Under the pieces are notes generated by a model that saw only the letters and a list, made by a program, of their open reading frames with translations, was not told the DNA's origin and made no database searches. Source: Paragordius varius (Eukaryota; Nematomorpha). Taken from it: a stretch of DNA of 64,000 bases. The DNA lies in assembly GCA_964247055.1 (NCBI GenBank), contig OZ176050.1:4836001-4900000 (forward strand). The letters are read 5' to 3'. Below, in pieces: positions 23,285 to 37,065 of this stretch. How positions within the stretch are numbered: the stretch's first letter is position 1; every line of letters starts with the position of its first letter. A program made the position numbers and the translations under genes.

Positions 23285-24440
23285 TTATTGTTTTTTCCTT
23301 GGTGTGGTAAATATTTTGAAATAGTCTGTTTCTTTTAGGAAGTCTTTTGTGACTTTGTTAAGATCTTTCCTCTCTTCTCTTCTGTTGATGAGGTGTGTAA
23401 TGTTTGAATGGATGAAACAAGCCTCCAAAATCAACCTATCGGATAATTTGTCGGCTTGTGCTACAATGGATGCTGGGCCGAAGGTGTGACCTGTATTGTG
23501 GCAATGGTCATAGATGGCCGAACCTTTTCTGTTGTGTTCTTTTTCTCTAATATTTATAGGGCGTTTAGATTGTCCAATATAGTGTGCTGGACAATCATTA
23601 CATCTTTTGTGGTAGACTGTACATTCGTTTTTTGGTTCTCGGCGTGGTCTTAACAAACTTAATAAATTCTTTGGTGGTTTGTAATAAACACGTACATCCT
23701 TTTTTGTAATAATATTGTTAACTTTTTTGGATGTATTGTTATAAGTCAGGCAAATACATTTTTCGGGCGGATTTTGTTTTTCTCTTGGGTTTAATATATT
23801 GTTTATTGAATCTGTTATCCAATGCTTTTTATAACCTTGATCAAGTAATATGGTTACGATTTCTGATGTTTGAGATGTTCGTACCTTTATGTCATTTGGT
23901 AATTTAAGCGTTCTTTTTAGAAACGCGTTTGTTATGGCTTTGTAAGTTGCTACTGGATGGTTAGACGTAATGGATAAAAATTGGTAAGAGAAAAGTTCTT
24001 TATAATGGACTTGTATGGATATACTATTGATTCTACGGGTAAGATTGAGGTCTAAAAAGTTGATACTGTTGTTCTTTTCTTCCTCTATTGTTAGTTTTAA
24101 CTCGGATATTTTGTTGATAATGTTTTGAAAAACTTTTATATTGTCAATGGTGTCGATGATTAAAATATCATCCACATAACGGGTATAGAAGTTTGGACGA
24201 AATTTTTCAAAAGCCTGTTGCTCAATTAGTCTCATGCAAACTTCACCAATGATTGAACTAAATGGTGAACCCATTGGAGTCCCGCGAATTTGCTTATAGA
24301 AACTATCATTAAACATAAAATAAGTATTATGCAGCGCAATATTTATTAGGGATTGAAGCGCACTTCGATGGATCTGGCTGTTAAAATAATCTATGTTATC
24401 ATTAATTGTTTTGTTTAACGCCTGAAACGCTAATTCAATT
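23285..24440 (-). mobile_element. Penelope-like element, 5'-truncated, RT C-terminus plus GIY-YIG endonuclease
   Basis: A continuous 343-aa reading frame (24316-23285), open a further 120 bp upstream, carries the RT core ([41 protein letters not shown]) and the Penelope-type GIY-YIG endonuclease with its Cys motif (CTVYHKRCNDCPAHYIGQSK). The upstream RT fingers are missing, so this is a 5'-truncated copy, but the surviving part is undisturbed. It differs clearly from the copy in FTSJ1 intron 4 and represents another subfamily. Confidence 0.9.
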
Positions 24441-27400
24441 TATATAACTAAAATCTTGATATATTTTTATTAAAGGCGCCATGTACATATCAAAATCCAT
24501 TTGATCAGGATTTAGTTAGGCCCGTTTATATCAAATTTGCTAAGAGTATTTTATCAAGCGCAGTGTTAAAAGTTGTGTTGTTGAAACTCATTTTTATACC
24601 TTAAAATATATCATGAAATATCGTAATAAATAGTTAAGTTATTTGCTTGATACATAGGATATCCTATTAAAAAAGTTATCACAAGTCATTTACCAATTAT
24701 TATCATATATCATCCTTCATTGTGATAACATATATATTAATTGCACACAAATTACTTAATCGATCAATTTAATACAAATTATAACAAGTGTAAATTGCAA
24801 GTTATGTAAAACTAATCACAAATTCGTTTATCAATCAGGTATAATCATATAAAAAATTATCAATAATTTATTAACATATATAGGCATGATATCTTCAATA
24901 CTTTTCATCAAATAATTTTGCTAATAGTGACTTAGAGAAGTCACAATATTTTTCGATTCCGTTTTAACATCAATCTATCAATAAGATGATATATTACGTA
25001 ATTATAGGTTATAGAATGACCGGACATCCTTGTGAGATATGTCGTCAAGTTCAGTTGACAATAAATTATATTTAAATGCACACCATTTATATAAAAAAAT
25101 ATATTCTTGCCTTCCACACCTACCATTCATCATTGTTTTATATGAATAATAATTAGTTTTTAAAGTAATAGTAGTCATTACAGGTATATTTATAATATTT
25201 TAACGTAATTTATCATTTTAATTTATTTTTACTAAATGTATCATTATATAACATATTGTTAATGATTCATTTTTTAATTTTAGTCAGATTCTTTAATAAA
25301 GCAACTTTAACATCTTTGTGACTAGACTATAAAATATACTTAATTATTATATAAATACGATTTCAATTATTGCACATGAAATAAATTAAAAATTTGTTTA
25401 AAATATATTATTATATATAATGACATATTTATTAGCTTAACAGTTGGGTAAGAGTTTTTCGAATTATTTATCCACAAAGCGTGGCTTAATATCGAAACAT
25501 ACAATGTATTGTAGACATAATTTTGTTTTACCAAAATATTTTCGAGTTATATTGAAATAATAATATTGAATACTCAATAAAAATTTTGTATAAAACCTAA
25601 GTGGTCGTTGATAAAAAGTTGTGAAACTTTTTGTATATATATTCTTGTTAAATTAACATTTAAAACAAACAGGTATTAAATTTAGCAAACAGTTTCATTA
25701 TAAACATTATCCATTTTGTAGATACCAGAAGTAAGCGTCAATGTGATTCAGTTGAACACAATAGCTAACAAATAAATCGGTTTTATCGATAATATCAATA
25801 AGTATAATAGAAATGTTTCCAATATTTAATTTTTTTGTGAATTGATCCTTTTTACCTATTTTTATAAAAAATATTTAATATTTTTTTTTTCAAAAGTCCC
25901 GAGATAGTTTATTAATTAGGGCTCCTTTAAAACTTTTGTTTTATTCGTATGCAATAATAAATATAACATTTACCAACATATCATCTATAAAATATCCATT
26001 TTTTTCACAGTATGTGGAATATATTTTGACTACAATCGATTTTAACATAATTAAAAGCGAATTTTAAATTATAATATAAATAATAATTTTTAAAAACGAA
26101 AGTTATTAAAAGCAAATTGTTTAACAATAATATATATATATATAATATATACAAATACAGATATTGCAAATGAATTTTAATTTAATTATTTATCTATCAG
26201 AAAAATACATAAAACGTTTAGATAAAATAAACGAAACTTATCATTTCACAAAAAATAATGGCTTTTTTTAAAATATAATCTATTTTTGTGTAAATGATCG
26301 AAAATGCATAATATGGAATTTAAATGGATAAAAACATGTACCCGTTGACGGACATATAATTAAATTAAAAACCTTAAACCTTATTAATTATTTATTTCCA
26401 GTTTTATTCTAAAATTTTTGCCAAAAATGAATGAAATAAGTATGTATTTAGGACAAAAATTTTTTCGTAACATCCAGATAAAAGGTGAGATGGCTTCTGA
26501 TAAAACAGAAAGATATTGCCAAACGTTGGCGAATATCATAAAAGATATATAAAAGATTGGCCAATAATACGGGGAATTATTCTCAAAAAATAGACAATTA
26601 ACTATGAAGAGTTTTTATTAAAAAAGCTTCACTCTTAAATGGCAAAACATGATGGCGCCATATGAAAAAGTTAGATCAATGAACATGATACCAATCGTTA
26701 ATGACGATAAACTACAAATGTATTTAAATAAAAAGATAATTTAATTTTTGTCATTTTTTAATCATATTTTTTTCAATAATAAATCTTTGACTATCAGTTA
26801 GCTTTGGTGTGCCAAAGGCATCGAACCCTGCGAATTTATTTCGCACAGAAGTTTTTTTCCATTTTTTACGATACTAAAAATGGTTAACAAAACTGATTTA
26901 TTGTGAAATTTTTTTATGCCCTTCCCGGTACCTATCTGTATCGCTAATGTATAAATATTTTCTAATTAAGTTACAACCTTTATCCTGGCTATTATATTGT
27001 TTAATATAATAAATACGTTTCGGGTTTTGACCCTTCAACCCTCGTACCAAGAATAAACAAAAGACCTATTAGAACTCTTGTACTCTAATAAACATAAATT
27101 GACAGTCAACATTTAACTTGAATTGGCCCACATGTTTTTTCCAAAAGCTTTAAACCCGAAATTTTGCATTTTTTGATATATAGATGATGACCATATTACG
27201 AAAACGATATTCAAAAACTTTTCATACTCCGACTTTTTTGGATTTAATGTATTTTTACGGTCTGAACCCAATAACATTAAAAAACGGTACGTTTGGCTTA
27301 ATTTTATACAAATGGTCCATATTTTTGAAGAAACATATTGTTTTCTCGTTAATTTGGATAAGCCCAGGTATAAATATTAAAAAACTTCGTTAGCTCTGCG

Positions 27401-29789
27401 ATAAGAAAAATTAACTGGTTCGCAGGGCTGTGATGGTCATTTTTAATAAAAAATGCTTCAAAAAGGTTAAACCTCAGGATGCCTATGATTATTAAAATGT
27501 TAGTTTTTTAATGATACATTGTTTCCAAACGGTCGAAATTAAATGCTAATCTTTTTAGCAGAAAAATTGCCTTTAATGCAATTTATATAAATTTTATCCG
27601 ATATTTAGAATAAGTTGATCAAAGTTGGACTTTATAATTTGATGTTAGTTATTAAAAAATTGTAATGATCGGGGATTCATTTTTAGAGTTTTTAGATAAT
27701 AGGGTTGTTTATTTTGTTAATTATTTACATGCAAACAAACATTTTGTTGAATATATAAAATCTTTTGATGATTGCTCAATTTTTTTGAGGATTAAGACTT
27801 AGAATAATAAAATTAAATCCCTAATTAGGTATTACCGAAAAATATTATCATAATCTAACAATTCCAAACATATCACATAACCAAATGAATTTGTATTTGG
27901 CGCTCACACATTTTAGAAAGATAGTCAAAATCCATCTTTCGTTTAATTTATATGGAAAAAAGCTAATTTTGATTCTTGTCTGTTAAAAGTGATGTACAAT
28001 CTCCTGGCACAGGGATGGAAGTTTCACTTGGAATCATTAGAAACACCGAATAAGATTTCGCACATTTTAAATTTTTTACTTCTTTTTTGGAATCATCATT
28101 ATCAAAAAAAAGAAAAGAACCGATTATATTAATTCTCTTTTAACGTTTTACTCTATTATTTCAATAATAATAATCTAGCCAGAAAAGGGTGTCGCGGGCG
28201 CGCTCTTTACCACGGTTGTCGACCGAATTACGGATTTTCTACGCTTTTGCACGCTTCAATACAGGGGGCACTCTTTGCTTTTTCGTTTCTTCTATGGAAT
28301 ATATATGACCCTTATAATTTTGTTACCCACCCTCTAAAATTATTCTTCTCTTTTATATGGTAGTAAAAAATTAAAACATTTATATTTAGTTTTTAATTGA
28401 CACAAGCTAGAAGGGAAGCCAGCTTTTGTGATGCACAAAGTATATGATCTCGCACGATTATATTGAGGTCCAAGTTTCAGTTATATAAATTTTGATTTGT
28501 TGGATTATGATTCGTTACGCTTATCTATAATGTTGTACTTTACTCATATGGAAGGAAACCGGTGTTGTTAACGTGATATTATATGAAATGGGGCTCGTCC
28601 AGATGTGTGAAAATGTCAGGAATTTCAAAACTGCATTTCCATTATCATTGTCGATACTAAATAAGTTTTGTTAAATTTTTCATAGATCCTTTATAAAATT
28701 TAACTCCTTACCTTTCTTTTATAAAACAAAGGAGAAATGAGACATTGAACTGTGTATATTTCTTTTTATTTGGAATGAGTAGCGTCAGCATGGGTTGACT
28801 AATTATATTTTTTTTCATTATGGTATTATTTCATTGTTTTTGCTTAAGTTATAGATATCAAAAAATTCAGTTTGCAGTCTTCGAAGCATAAAAAATTGGA
28901 TTATTTTGATACAGGTAAATTGGTCATGATGCAATATTAGACCAAATCTATTCAAAAAAATTCAGATAGGGACCACCTTATTTGTTCTTTGTGAATATAA
29001 TTACTGATTGAGGTTTTCAGAAACGGCACAAAAAAGTTGTCTTATTACATAGTCTGCAAATTATTTGTGATAATATCTTGATAAATTAAATATTTTGTTT
29101 TTGGATTTAAGCCTTAAAAACCTATTAAATTATATCCTTAATACATAAATGGACGACAGTAAATAAATTAGCTCTAAGAATGGAACACAGTCTTACAAAG
29201 TGCTTAATGAAAATTTAAAAGTATCCATCAAACTTTTTAATGAGTGACAATCACCAAAAATTTAGCGAGCCATATAAAAAGTTTTATGCACGCCACACTA
29301 CTTAATAAAATTAAATTTTAAAACAGGGTCAGAATTGCTGATTACTAAAAAACAATATGGTAGATATGTGGATATACTTTGGTAGAAATAGTCAAGGTCA
29401 TTATTAAGGCAATTGAACTAGTCACTTGTTTAATTTCATTCCTTGTAAAAGTAGCGCTTGTTATTATAAATTGAGCTCAAAAAATATTTGCAAATCTGCT
29501 CCCATGTATTTTATTTATAATGCCAACGCATTTGTAAAAATTAAATGAGTTTAGTAGCCCCACTTATAGTGGTAAAATAAATAACTTTAATTTGGTCAAC
29601 GTTGTTTGGAATGGACAGATGTATTTAGTGTTAATTCTTCAAAATCATTTTCAATATAGTTGGCAAATGCAATTGAGTAGCCGCATCCGGAGGGCATAAT
29701 ACAACCCTAATTTTATACCTATTTAAGGTTTTTTTAAAGAATATATCTAGGTTATACTATCTATTAATTTTTATTTATCAGTTAAGCTC
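24441..29789. other. Gene-free AT-rich stretch
   Basis: No exon with recognisable homology was found on either strand. A possible decayed inverted-repeat element lies at about 26822-27432 (CGAACCCTGCGAA at the left, TTCGCAGGGCTG at the right), and a GC-rich patch lies at 28185-28300. Confidence 0.5.
28185..28300. other. Isolated GC/CpG-rich patch
   Basis: Within kilobases of about 75% AT, this ~115-bp segment carries TGTCGCGGGCGCGCTC and TTGTCGACCGAATTACGG with about ten CpGs. It has no reading frame, tRNA-like fold or repeat partner that I can see. Confidence 0.5.
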
Positions 29790-30480
29790 ATCACAGTGTC
29801 CACAAATGGTCTGATGAAATATATATATTCTGACAGGGAAATAGGAAACTTATGGTGCTTTTGATTTTGGCCCTTACAAGTGATTAAAGTAACTGCTCCA
29901 TATCAGAAAATGGCAAAATTCGGTCACATTTTTTTGCATTAATTTTTTTTGGTGAAAGCTATTCATACCAAAAAATTACTAAAATACTGTATATATTACA
30001 ATGGGAGTCACACTATAGTAGGGGAATTCGCAACACAGGAGTGTATAAAAAGAAGGAAATAAAGTTTATTCAACATTTTATAGTTTTTTCCATGAATTAC
30101 TGTGTTCCAAATTACCCAACTATAGTGTGAAATAAGCAACCATTAAAATACATACTGTATATCATAAACTACATATAAAAACCAAACAATAATTTTATAA
30201 GCATTTATTTAGATGTAGGCTCCAAAAGTCCAAAAATATTTTGTCTTAAGAAAACGCATAAATGCCGGGATTGCGTGATAAAAATTTAATATATATGCTA
30301 ATTGATATCAACTAAAAGTATTGTTAAAAAAATTTCAATTTTTTTTAAAAATTTAATCTTAACAAAATTTTGTTGAAGCGTATTACATACTATTTTGAGG
30401 CATGATAAAAACGGTATTAAAATGCTTCAAAATATTATAAAAACATTATCTATATATTTCGATAAGGCAACATTTTTCTC
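29790..30480. repeat. Foldback element, copy 2 (left arm)
   Basis: It begins with ACAGTGTCCACAAA, then follows copy 1 in order: ATATATATTCTGACAGGGAA, CATATCAGAAAATGGCAAAA, GGCTCCAAAAGTCCAAAAA, TTTTGAGGCATGATAAAAAC. The matching right arm is not adjacent; a right-arm-like segment lies at 36310-36760. Confidence 0.65.
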
Positions 30481-30594
30481 ACCACTGAATTTCGATCAAA
30501 ATACACTGGAAAACAAATTTTTCTGCCACTCGTTTTTTGCATTTTCTGATAGTATTATTTTAACACTTGGATTCAACACATTCAATTTAGTTCT

Positions 30595-30640
30595 TCGATT
30601 CAAATTGGGGTAGTTGGATACCCCAGGCCTTTGTAAAGCA
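30595..30640. repeat. GGGGTA hairpin motif, copy 1 of 4
   Basis: AATTGGGGTAGTTGGATACC followed by CCAGGCC forms a TGGGGTA/TACCCCA hairpin preceded by TTCGATT. The same 40-bp motif recurs at 34905-34947 (reverse), 61012-61045 (same sense) and 61493-61528 (reverse). Confidence 0.7.
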
Positions 30641-31215
30641 CTAACCTAGTTTTAAGTTCCATCGCTTATTTTATATTCATTAATGCCTAATTAACTAAAT
30701 ACAACAGGAAATTTACATTTTAATTTAAGTCTCTACATGCTTCAGACAATTGTTTACAATTATCTATTATTTATGTTTAGCATCGCCATTACAGAAAGAA
30801 AATATCTTTTAAAGTAAGTTTTTGTAATTTATAGGCTTATAAAGATATATACTTGAATATCCTTATGTGATTGGACAGTTATTGAATCTCGAGAAGCAAC
30901 TATACAATTAGTCTTATAAATTTTGTAGAGATTTGCTTATATCAAAAACATTCCACGTACTTTCTAAAGTATATTTTACATTTAGGTTTACTATAAAATA
31001 TAGTATTAACATCATGAGAGAAACAGAATACACTAAGATGGTTTTGTCAACAGGTCATCAAAATTTATATAAATCTTAATCTCCCAGAATAGTTCTGCCG
31101 AATAATTTTATATTTGATGCTTTATATCTAATCATGTATTTTTATTTATTCTACGATCTCAAAATATATAAAAAATTGCTTTTTGCCTCCTAGAAGTAAA
31201 TCGTTTATTAGATCA

Positions 31216-31245
31216 GTTAAACTTACCGCGGCCCGGGCACCTCTA
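31216..31245 (+). repeat. Solitary hAT-like terminus
   Basis: CAGTTAAACTTACCGCGGCC resembles the reverse complement of the right end of the hAT at 32281-34675, with the CCGCGGCCC subterminal core shared. No matching second end was found, so it is probably a remnant of a related copy. Confidence 0.5.
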
Positions 31246-32280
31246 TTTTAATGCCAATATTAGATTATTTTTTTGTGATTGTTTAAAAAATATTGCTAAT
31301 TTCTCATTTTTTAACCCTTCAAAATTTATCTGGTTTAATAGGTATTTCGTTTTCGATCCAAATATTTAATTTCCAAAACGATCTTGTTGTTTTGTCAGCT
31401 TGCATAAAGGCACATTAAAATAAAAATTATTTTAAAACACATAAAGGTATGACGTTAGATTGGCCTGTTATGATAATCAGATTTGTCAAAATTGGTCAAT
31501 ATTATTTGTTATATGTTATTCTCAATATATGTAATATTTATCGGCATTATATTGTGGCCATAGATAAAATATATTGTATTTGGCCCGTTAATTTTGGTGA
31601 GTATTTAGAGTTGTTTGATGGATAATCACAACGGATTCCGATTTAGCATGGATCGATAAATATAGTATAATAAAATCTTATTTACAAATAATTTATTTAA
31701 ATTATTTCATAGTTTGTGCATACAATTTAAGAGGATCGCAATAAATGATTGTTTTTCTGTTGACATGCTTGGCAAAATATTACATATTTTTTGGGAACAG
31801 ATCCACCCAAATAGCACCTTCTAGAATATATAAGTATATAAACCTTTTTGGCACATTAATATTATTGCAAACCGTTCTAAAGCCGAAAAAGATTATTTAA
31901 GGGACCATGTATGATTTGCGCAAGCCCATAGCAATCAAGATACCTAAATTTGTATATAGATAATATACCTGAAAAGGCATCAAATTCTTCTATGTTCAAA
32001 TTAATCTAGTTTTCCGATTTTCATAAATTTTTTACGTCTAGGTTATAATAAAATTAAATAATTTAAGTGGGTCCTGGATAATTGATTTGAGCCCGGAGAT
32101 AAAACGAATTATATTGGATTGCTAGATTTTCCATTATATTAAAATCTAAATAAAATAATTTTATACCTGATTTCGAAGATGAGGAGTCATCCACATTATA
32201 ATCTCTGCTACTATCAAAATTATCTGAAAAATCTTCCATAACAAAAAAATAAATGCCTTGTAAAGAAAAATACTTTAAAT

Positions 32281-34344
32281 CAGTGGTACTCACCAAAAAA
32301 TTTGTCGGGCCAAATAAAATATATTTTTTTTCGAGGGCCATGAACCTTAGAATGCCAAATATTCCATAGTTGACACATATGGACTTTTTAATACTCTAAA
32401 TCAGCCAATGGTTTTTGTGGATCGCATAATCCAGCTAAAAACTCGTTTTACCATTTAGTTTAAAAAAGTAAAATATTTTGATAACAACACTATTGGACAT
32501 TAACCAATAACTTTTGACAAATTCGGTTACGCCTCATGACAGGACAATCTTAATACGTCGTCCATATGATCATCGGTTAGGCGATTTCCGCATGTATTTT
32601 TAACATACTTCATTTTTGAATATGCCGTCGAACACGTGTAAGTTGAGGGAAAAACAGTTAGAATAACTTGAGCACATTTTATATTTTCATATTTATTTGG
32701 CACATAAAATTCTACATATCTTTCTTCCCTACGATTCTCCTTGAATATAGCCCCAAATTGGAATCATTTAAAATCTACGAATTCTTTAATGAAATGCGCC
32801 TGATTCCCAAGTTGCTTAATATTGGATATATCCATATGCCATGTATTTCAACGTGTTTTAAGCAATTTTTAATATTTATTTTGATATCTGATCATTTCAT
32901 TAGATAAAAATATTAAATGATTGCCTATCATTAAATTAATCTCCTCGGTAAATTCCATATTTTCGTCATGAGTTTTAAGTGTTGGAAAATATAGGAGTGT
33001 TTTATTTATAAAATCTTGTTATTTTAGTTTTTTTTCAGAAGCAAATATATGATTAGCAAATTGATTTATTGAACTTGTATTAAAAATATTAAGTTTATAA
33101 GTAATGTCGCAAAGGTGTAAAAACCGACCATTTTTCACTATTATTTTCATCGTCAAACCTTCCGTTATCTTTTAAAAATAATGGAATTTCATGAAACAGA
33201 AAATCTTTTTAATACTTTGCTAAGGCTTAGCCATCTCACAGCGGTATACAAAAGAATATCATCAAACTCGCTGTGGATACCTTTCAAAAGGTTTTCGAAA
33301 CAGCGGATGAATTCTCTGCAACGGATGTGGTTAGCTATATACACAACCGTTTTAATAACTGAATAAAGTGATTCATCTTTTACATACGAAACCAAGTTTT
33401 GCTGATGAATAACATAGTCAAAGGATAAAATATTTTGCAAATTATTTGTTTTTCAAAAGAGCAATAAATCCTTTTTATTCCTATCATTGAGGGACAGCTA
33501 TCTGTGCAGATCGAAACCAATTTTTTCATAGATATACCATTATTATCGAAAAAAGTGCTGATTCGTGAAAACTTTCTTTCGTGGTATTATATTTTTGTAA
33601 AAATTTTAAATATTCTTCGTTGATTATGTTGTCGTTGAAAAATCGTACGAATAGCGCACATTGAGGTGTTGAACTAATATGAGTGCTAGAATCAATAGCA
33701 ATACTAAAATATTTGCAGTTTTTGCCAATAATGTATTGTTAAAAATATATTTAGACATATCTTCAATGCGTCGATTGAATCAGAAAAGTTTTTTAATTTG
33801 CCTCATGATTTGATCTTTATTATATAATTTATCAAATACAAAGTGCAACCATTTATTAAACATTATTTTATTAGTTGGGAATGGTTTTATATTTTGTCCT
33901 AAAAAATAGCAAATTTTATACAAAGCTAATGTTAAGGCTTTTTCCTGATAGAAAGCCATGGATATAATAGATTTTTCTTTCTGGTTTAATCTTTTTGTAT
34001 TTTTCGTTTTCCGCATTCTGTTAATTTATAAGAAATTTGGATTGTAAAATGTCTTTTAATATTGTATTTTTTTATTATTATGTTTCCTTACATATAAGGC
34101 AGGTAACAATATTATAATTTAAAACAACAAAGAATTTTTCTTGCCATTCTTTTTTATCGATTTTCATCGGATAATTTGAGTTTAGCATTCATTTGAATTT
34201 ATGTTTAAATACTAAGTAATCCATAAAATAGGAATATATTTTGAATTATGCTATAAAAAACAGGTCGAAATTTATTTATGTTAATTTGAAAAATATTTTA
34301 TAGGAATGAGTTATAAAAAATGATATGCAGGATAGCAATGAAAA

Positions 34345-34399
<55 letters not shown>

Positions 34400-34675
34400 A
34401 GTTTGGGTGAAAGGCTTGCTTAAATACAAAAAAATGCAATAAAAATTTCAAAATAGAAAAGAAAATAGAATACAGAAACAACGTGCGCAAAAATTTTGAT
34501 ATCATTTTAATGTAGGGAAATTTTTCTACATTTCGAATTGGTTAAATAATAATTTCCAAAATTTAATCTAAAGAAAACAAATTAATATTAAAATAAAATT
34601 CGTTTAAGTGTATTTTAAAAAAAATAAAAAAATAATTTAAGAAGCACTCTTAGGGCCGCGGTTTAAGTATCAGTG
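32281..34675 (-). mobile_element. Decayed autonomous hAT transposon with perfect 8-bp target duplication
   Basis: The left end CAGTGGTACTCACC and the right end (reverse complement CACTGATACTTAAACC) form imperfect terminal inverted repeats, each with a GGGCC subterminal core. The flanks are an exact 8-bp repeat CTTTAAAT at 32273-32280 and 34676-34683, the hAT hallmark. The minus strand encodes a ZBED/GTF2IRD2-like transposase: YQEKALTLALYKICYFLGQN (about 33950), YFSIAIDSSTHISSTPQCAL (about 33690), VIHQQNLVSYV and YTAVRWLSLSKVLKRF (33440-33190), and the C-terminal dimerisation block YSKMKYVKNTCGNRLTDDHM (about 32600). These lie in different frames with stops between them, so the transposase is dead. 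Confidence 0.92.
34345..34396. repeat. (AT)n microsatellite inside the hAT element
   Basis: A run of about 26 AT dinucleotides lies near the right end of the hAT. Confidence 0.95.
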
Positions 34676-34904
34676 CTTTAAATGATATGTTTGAAGGAGG
34701 TGGGATTCTTTAAAAATAATATGTATTCTGATAAAAAAATTCAAGAATAATTCTGGCGCCAACCAATTCGAGATGAAAATTTTTTTAAAAAAATAAATTT
34801 CATTAAGTTATTTTTTATATAATTTTTATATAGATAGAAGGATGAATTTAAATTAGGGCAATTCTATTGAATAGTTTTTTGAGAATACTAATTTGGAAAA
34901 GGTC

Positions 34905-34947
34905 TGGGGTATTAAGATACCCCAATTGGAATCGAAGTGTTAACAGT
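34905..34947. repeat. GGGGTA hairpin motif, copy 2 of 4 (reverse sense)
   Basis: GTCTGGGGTATTAAGATACC followed by CCAATTGGAATCGAAG is the reverse complement of the motif at 30595. Confidence 0.7.
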
Positions 34948-36309
34948 AAATCTGAAATAAAAATTATAACTCCACGTAAGAATTTTGTATATGCGCCCTC
35001 TTTATCAAAATTTTACTAAAAAATGTTTTTCTTTGAAAATATACAAGTAATGCCCATTTGTAATATATTATTGGAAAGAGTAATAAAAACTCTATAAAAT
35101 GCATTCTAATATGTATTACATCGACAGATAATATTGGACACAGAGAGCGACAAATGCGCGAAGCTAGTTTTTTAATATATTTTTAATGGATGAAAATAGC
35201 TCAAACTTTGTCTTAGGTGATAAATTTCCAAAAAAGATGACACAAGAAAGTTTTTTTGATCAAAACACTTTTTTATTGCTTTTATGTCATTCAAAACAGT
35301 CATTTTTAAGTTTTTTGTTTTTGAAATATTACCATCTCATCCATATTAATTTATTTTTACGAGGCTGATAATTTCGAAATTTTTAAGATAAAAACAAAGT
35401 TTAAGGTATTTTTAATCTTTCATAGCCATTATGTAATAAATTTACAGTTATAACTATGCATTTTAGTATCTACTAGGTAAAATATTTATAATAATAATAA
35501 TTTTTATTAAAAAAGCAAACCAAAAGCTTTTTCAAAAAATTTTTAAAATAAAATACTAACCCTAATAATTATATTAAAATAATTTATATGATTTTCATAT
35601 TAGTTTGACTGTAAAATCTTTTGACTTATATAGGGGTTGTAAATTTCGATCATATAAACCCTAATAACTTATACATCCGATTGATATAATGACTTACTAC
35701 CATTTGAAAGATACAGTTTTTCACGCTCTTTCGAATAATATAAAATACATGGCTTCATACCTAAAACTTTTATTTTTCAAAATTTCGAGTTTAATGTTAA
35801 ATTAAGGCCAAAAATTATCGATAAACTCTAATATAAAAAAAATTCTTGCATGCTATACCAATTTTCTTTTCAGATATACTAATTATGTACTTTACTTTAA
35901 TGAAATTAATTTTAAATTTACAAGAATGGCAGTTAAAAAAAGTCAAAATTTGTTGTCTAGTGATATCGTTGGTCTTCAAATTTATGTTAAATATAAATTG
36001 TTTTTACAAAAATTTACCATAATTTTAAAATAAACGCACCTACCTTTAAAACGGGGCGGTTAACACGCAGCCCTCTAAAATATTTATGCAGCTTACGAGA
36101 AATTTCAACAAAATTCTACAAAATTTAAGTAAAAATAAATTTTTTAAATAATTTCCGAATTTTGGCATTTAACTATAAACAAATGATAAAAAATAGTAAT
36201 TTTTGCAATTTATGTTTGAAATCTAATAAAATATTTGTTGATGCCCATATATTTTGCGAATGTGGCCCGCGAAGCCATTTGTGTTCACCGCTGTTTTAAA
36301 ATAAAATTC
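34948..36309. other. AT-rich repeat debris, no gene
   Basis: Fragments resembling the centre of the foldback family appear near 35070-35110 (AATAAAAACTCTATAAAATG). A hAT-like terminus (GTGGCCCGCGAAGCC followed by TTCACCGCTG) lies at 36260-36295. Nothing coding is supported. Confidence 0.5.
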
Positions 36310-36760
36310 TGAAACGATAAAAACGTTGGCATAATATATTGAAGCATTTTTATACCGTTTCCATCGTCATATGAGATACGCTTCTAAAATTTTTTTAAAA
36401 ATCAAATTTTTGAAAAAGTATACAATATTTTAAAAATATTTTGAGTTAATATCAAGATTTAGCATATATTAAATTTTTTAAGAAAACTTACCAATTTAAA
36501 ACAGCAAAATAAATTGAGACTATCGGAGTCCACATCTAAAAATTAATATTATAAAAGTATATTTAAGTGATATTTTTTGCAATAAAGCATTTTGCACAAA
36601 AAATTTTATTTTCAATACTTTTAAGTATAATTGCGAGGTTTATCTCGCTCAATAAATGTCAATTTTCCATATTTAGCCAAAATTAAAAGGCATGATTGTT
36701 TTGAGGTATTCTTTTCAAAAAACCATATTTAAAATAAAAACATTGCCAGTTTTTATCTAT
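36310..36760. repeat. Foldback family, right-arm-like copy
   Basis: Landmarks match the right arm of copy 1: TTTATACCGTTTCCATCGTC near 36350, GGAGTCCACATCTAAAAATT near 36525, and a TTTTGGC-type block toward 36700. It could be the displaced partner of copy 2 or an independent solo arm. Confidence 0.5.
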
Positions 36761-36898
36761 TGTTTCTATATCCGCCCGAAAATAAAATTAAATGCTTAAT
36801 ACATAATAACTTATATTTTAAACAGCGCATTGGAGTTTTTTATGTAAATTTAGCCTCCCTTATTGACTAAGTCACATATTATAAAAACATTGTACATA

Positions 36899-37065
36899 CA
36901 GTAGCATTCTAAAAAGTTATTAATTATTGCCAAATAGCATATACAACAAAGGGCAGTATTATTGGCTAATAATAGTAAATAGTGAAAAAAATAACTATGC
37001 CCTTTGTTGTATATACTATATGGCAATATTAATAACTTTCTAGCAATGTATACTTACTCATACTG
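36899..37065. mobile_element. Mariner-like MITE, 167 bp, near-complete palindrome
   Basis: The arms start CAGTA and share AAGTTATTAAT, then TATACAACAAAGGGCA on both strands; each end is flanked by TA. The left arm lacks a short block present in the right arm (AGTAAGTATAC). The TA duplication and CAGT start place it with Tc1/mariner MITEs. Confidence 0.8.

Noticed and set aside
26822-27432. Candidate 610-bp hAT-like element with CGAACCCTGCGAA ends
   Set aside because: The inverted ends match only over about a dozen bases with gaps and the flanking 8-mers do not agree, so it is mentioned but not called.
30395-30613. 72-codon open frame within the foldback repeat copy 2
   Set aside because: It lies wholly inside repeat sequence, is not conserved in the other copies and has no domain.
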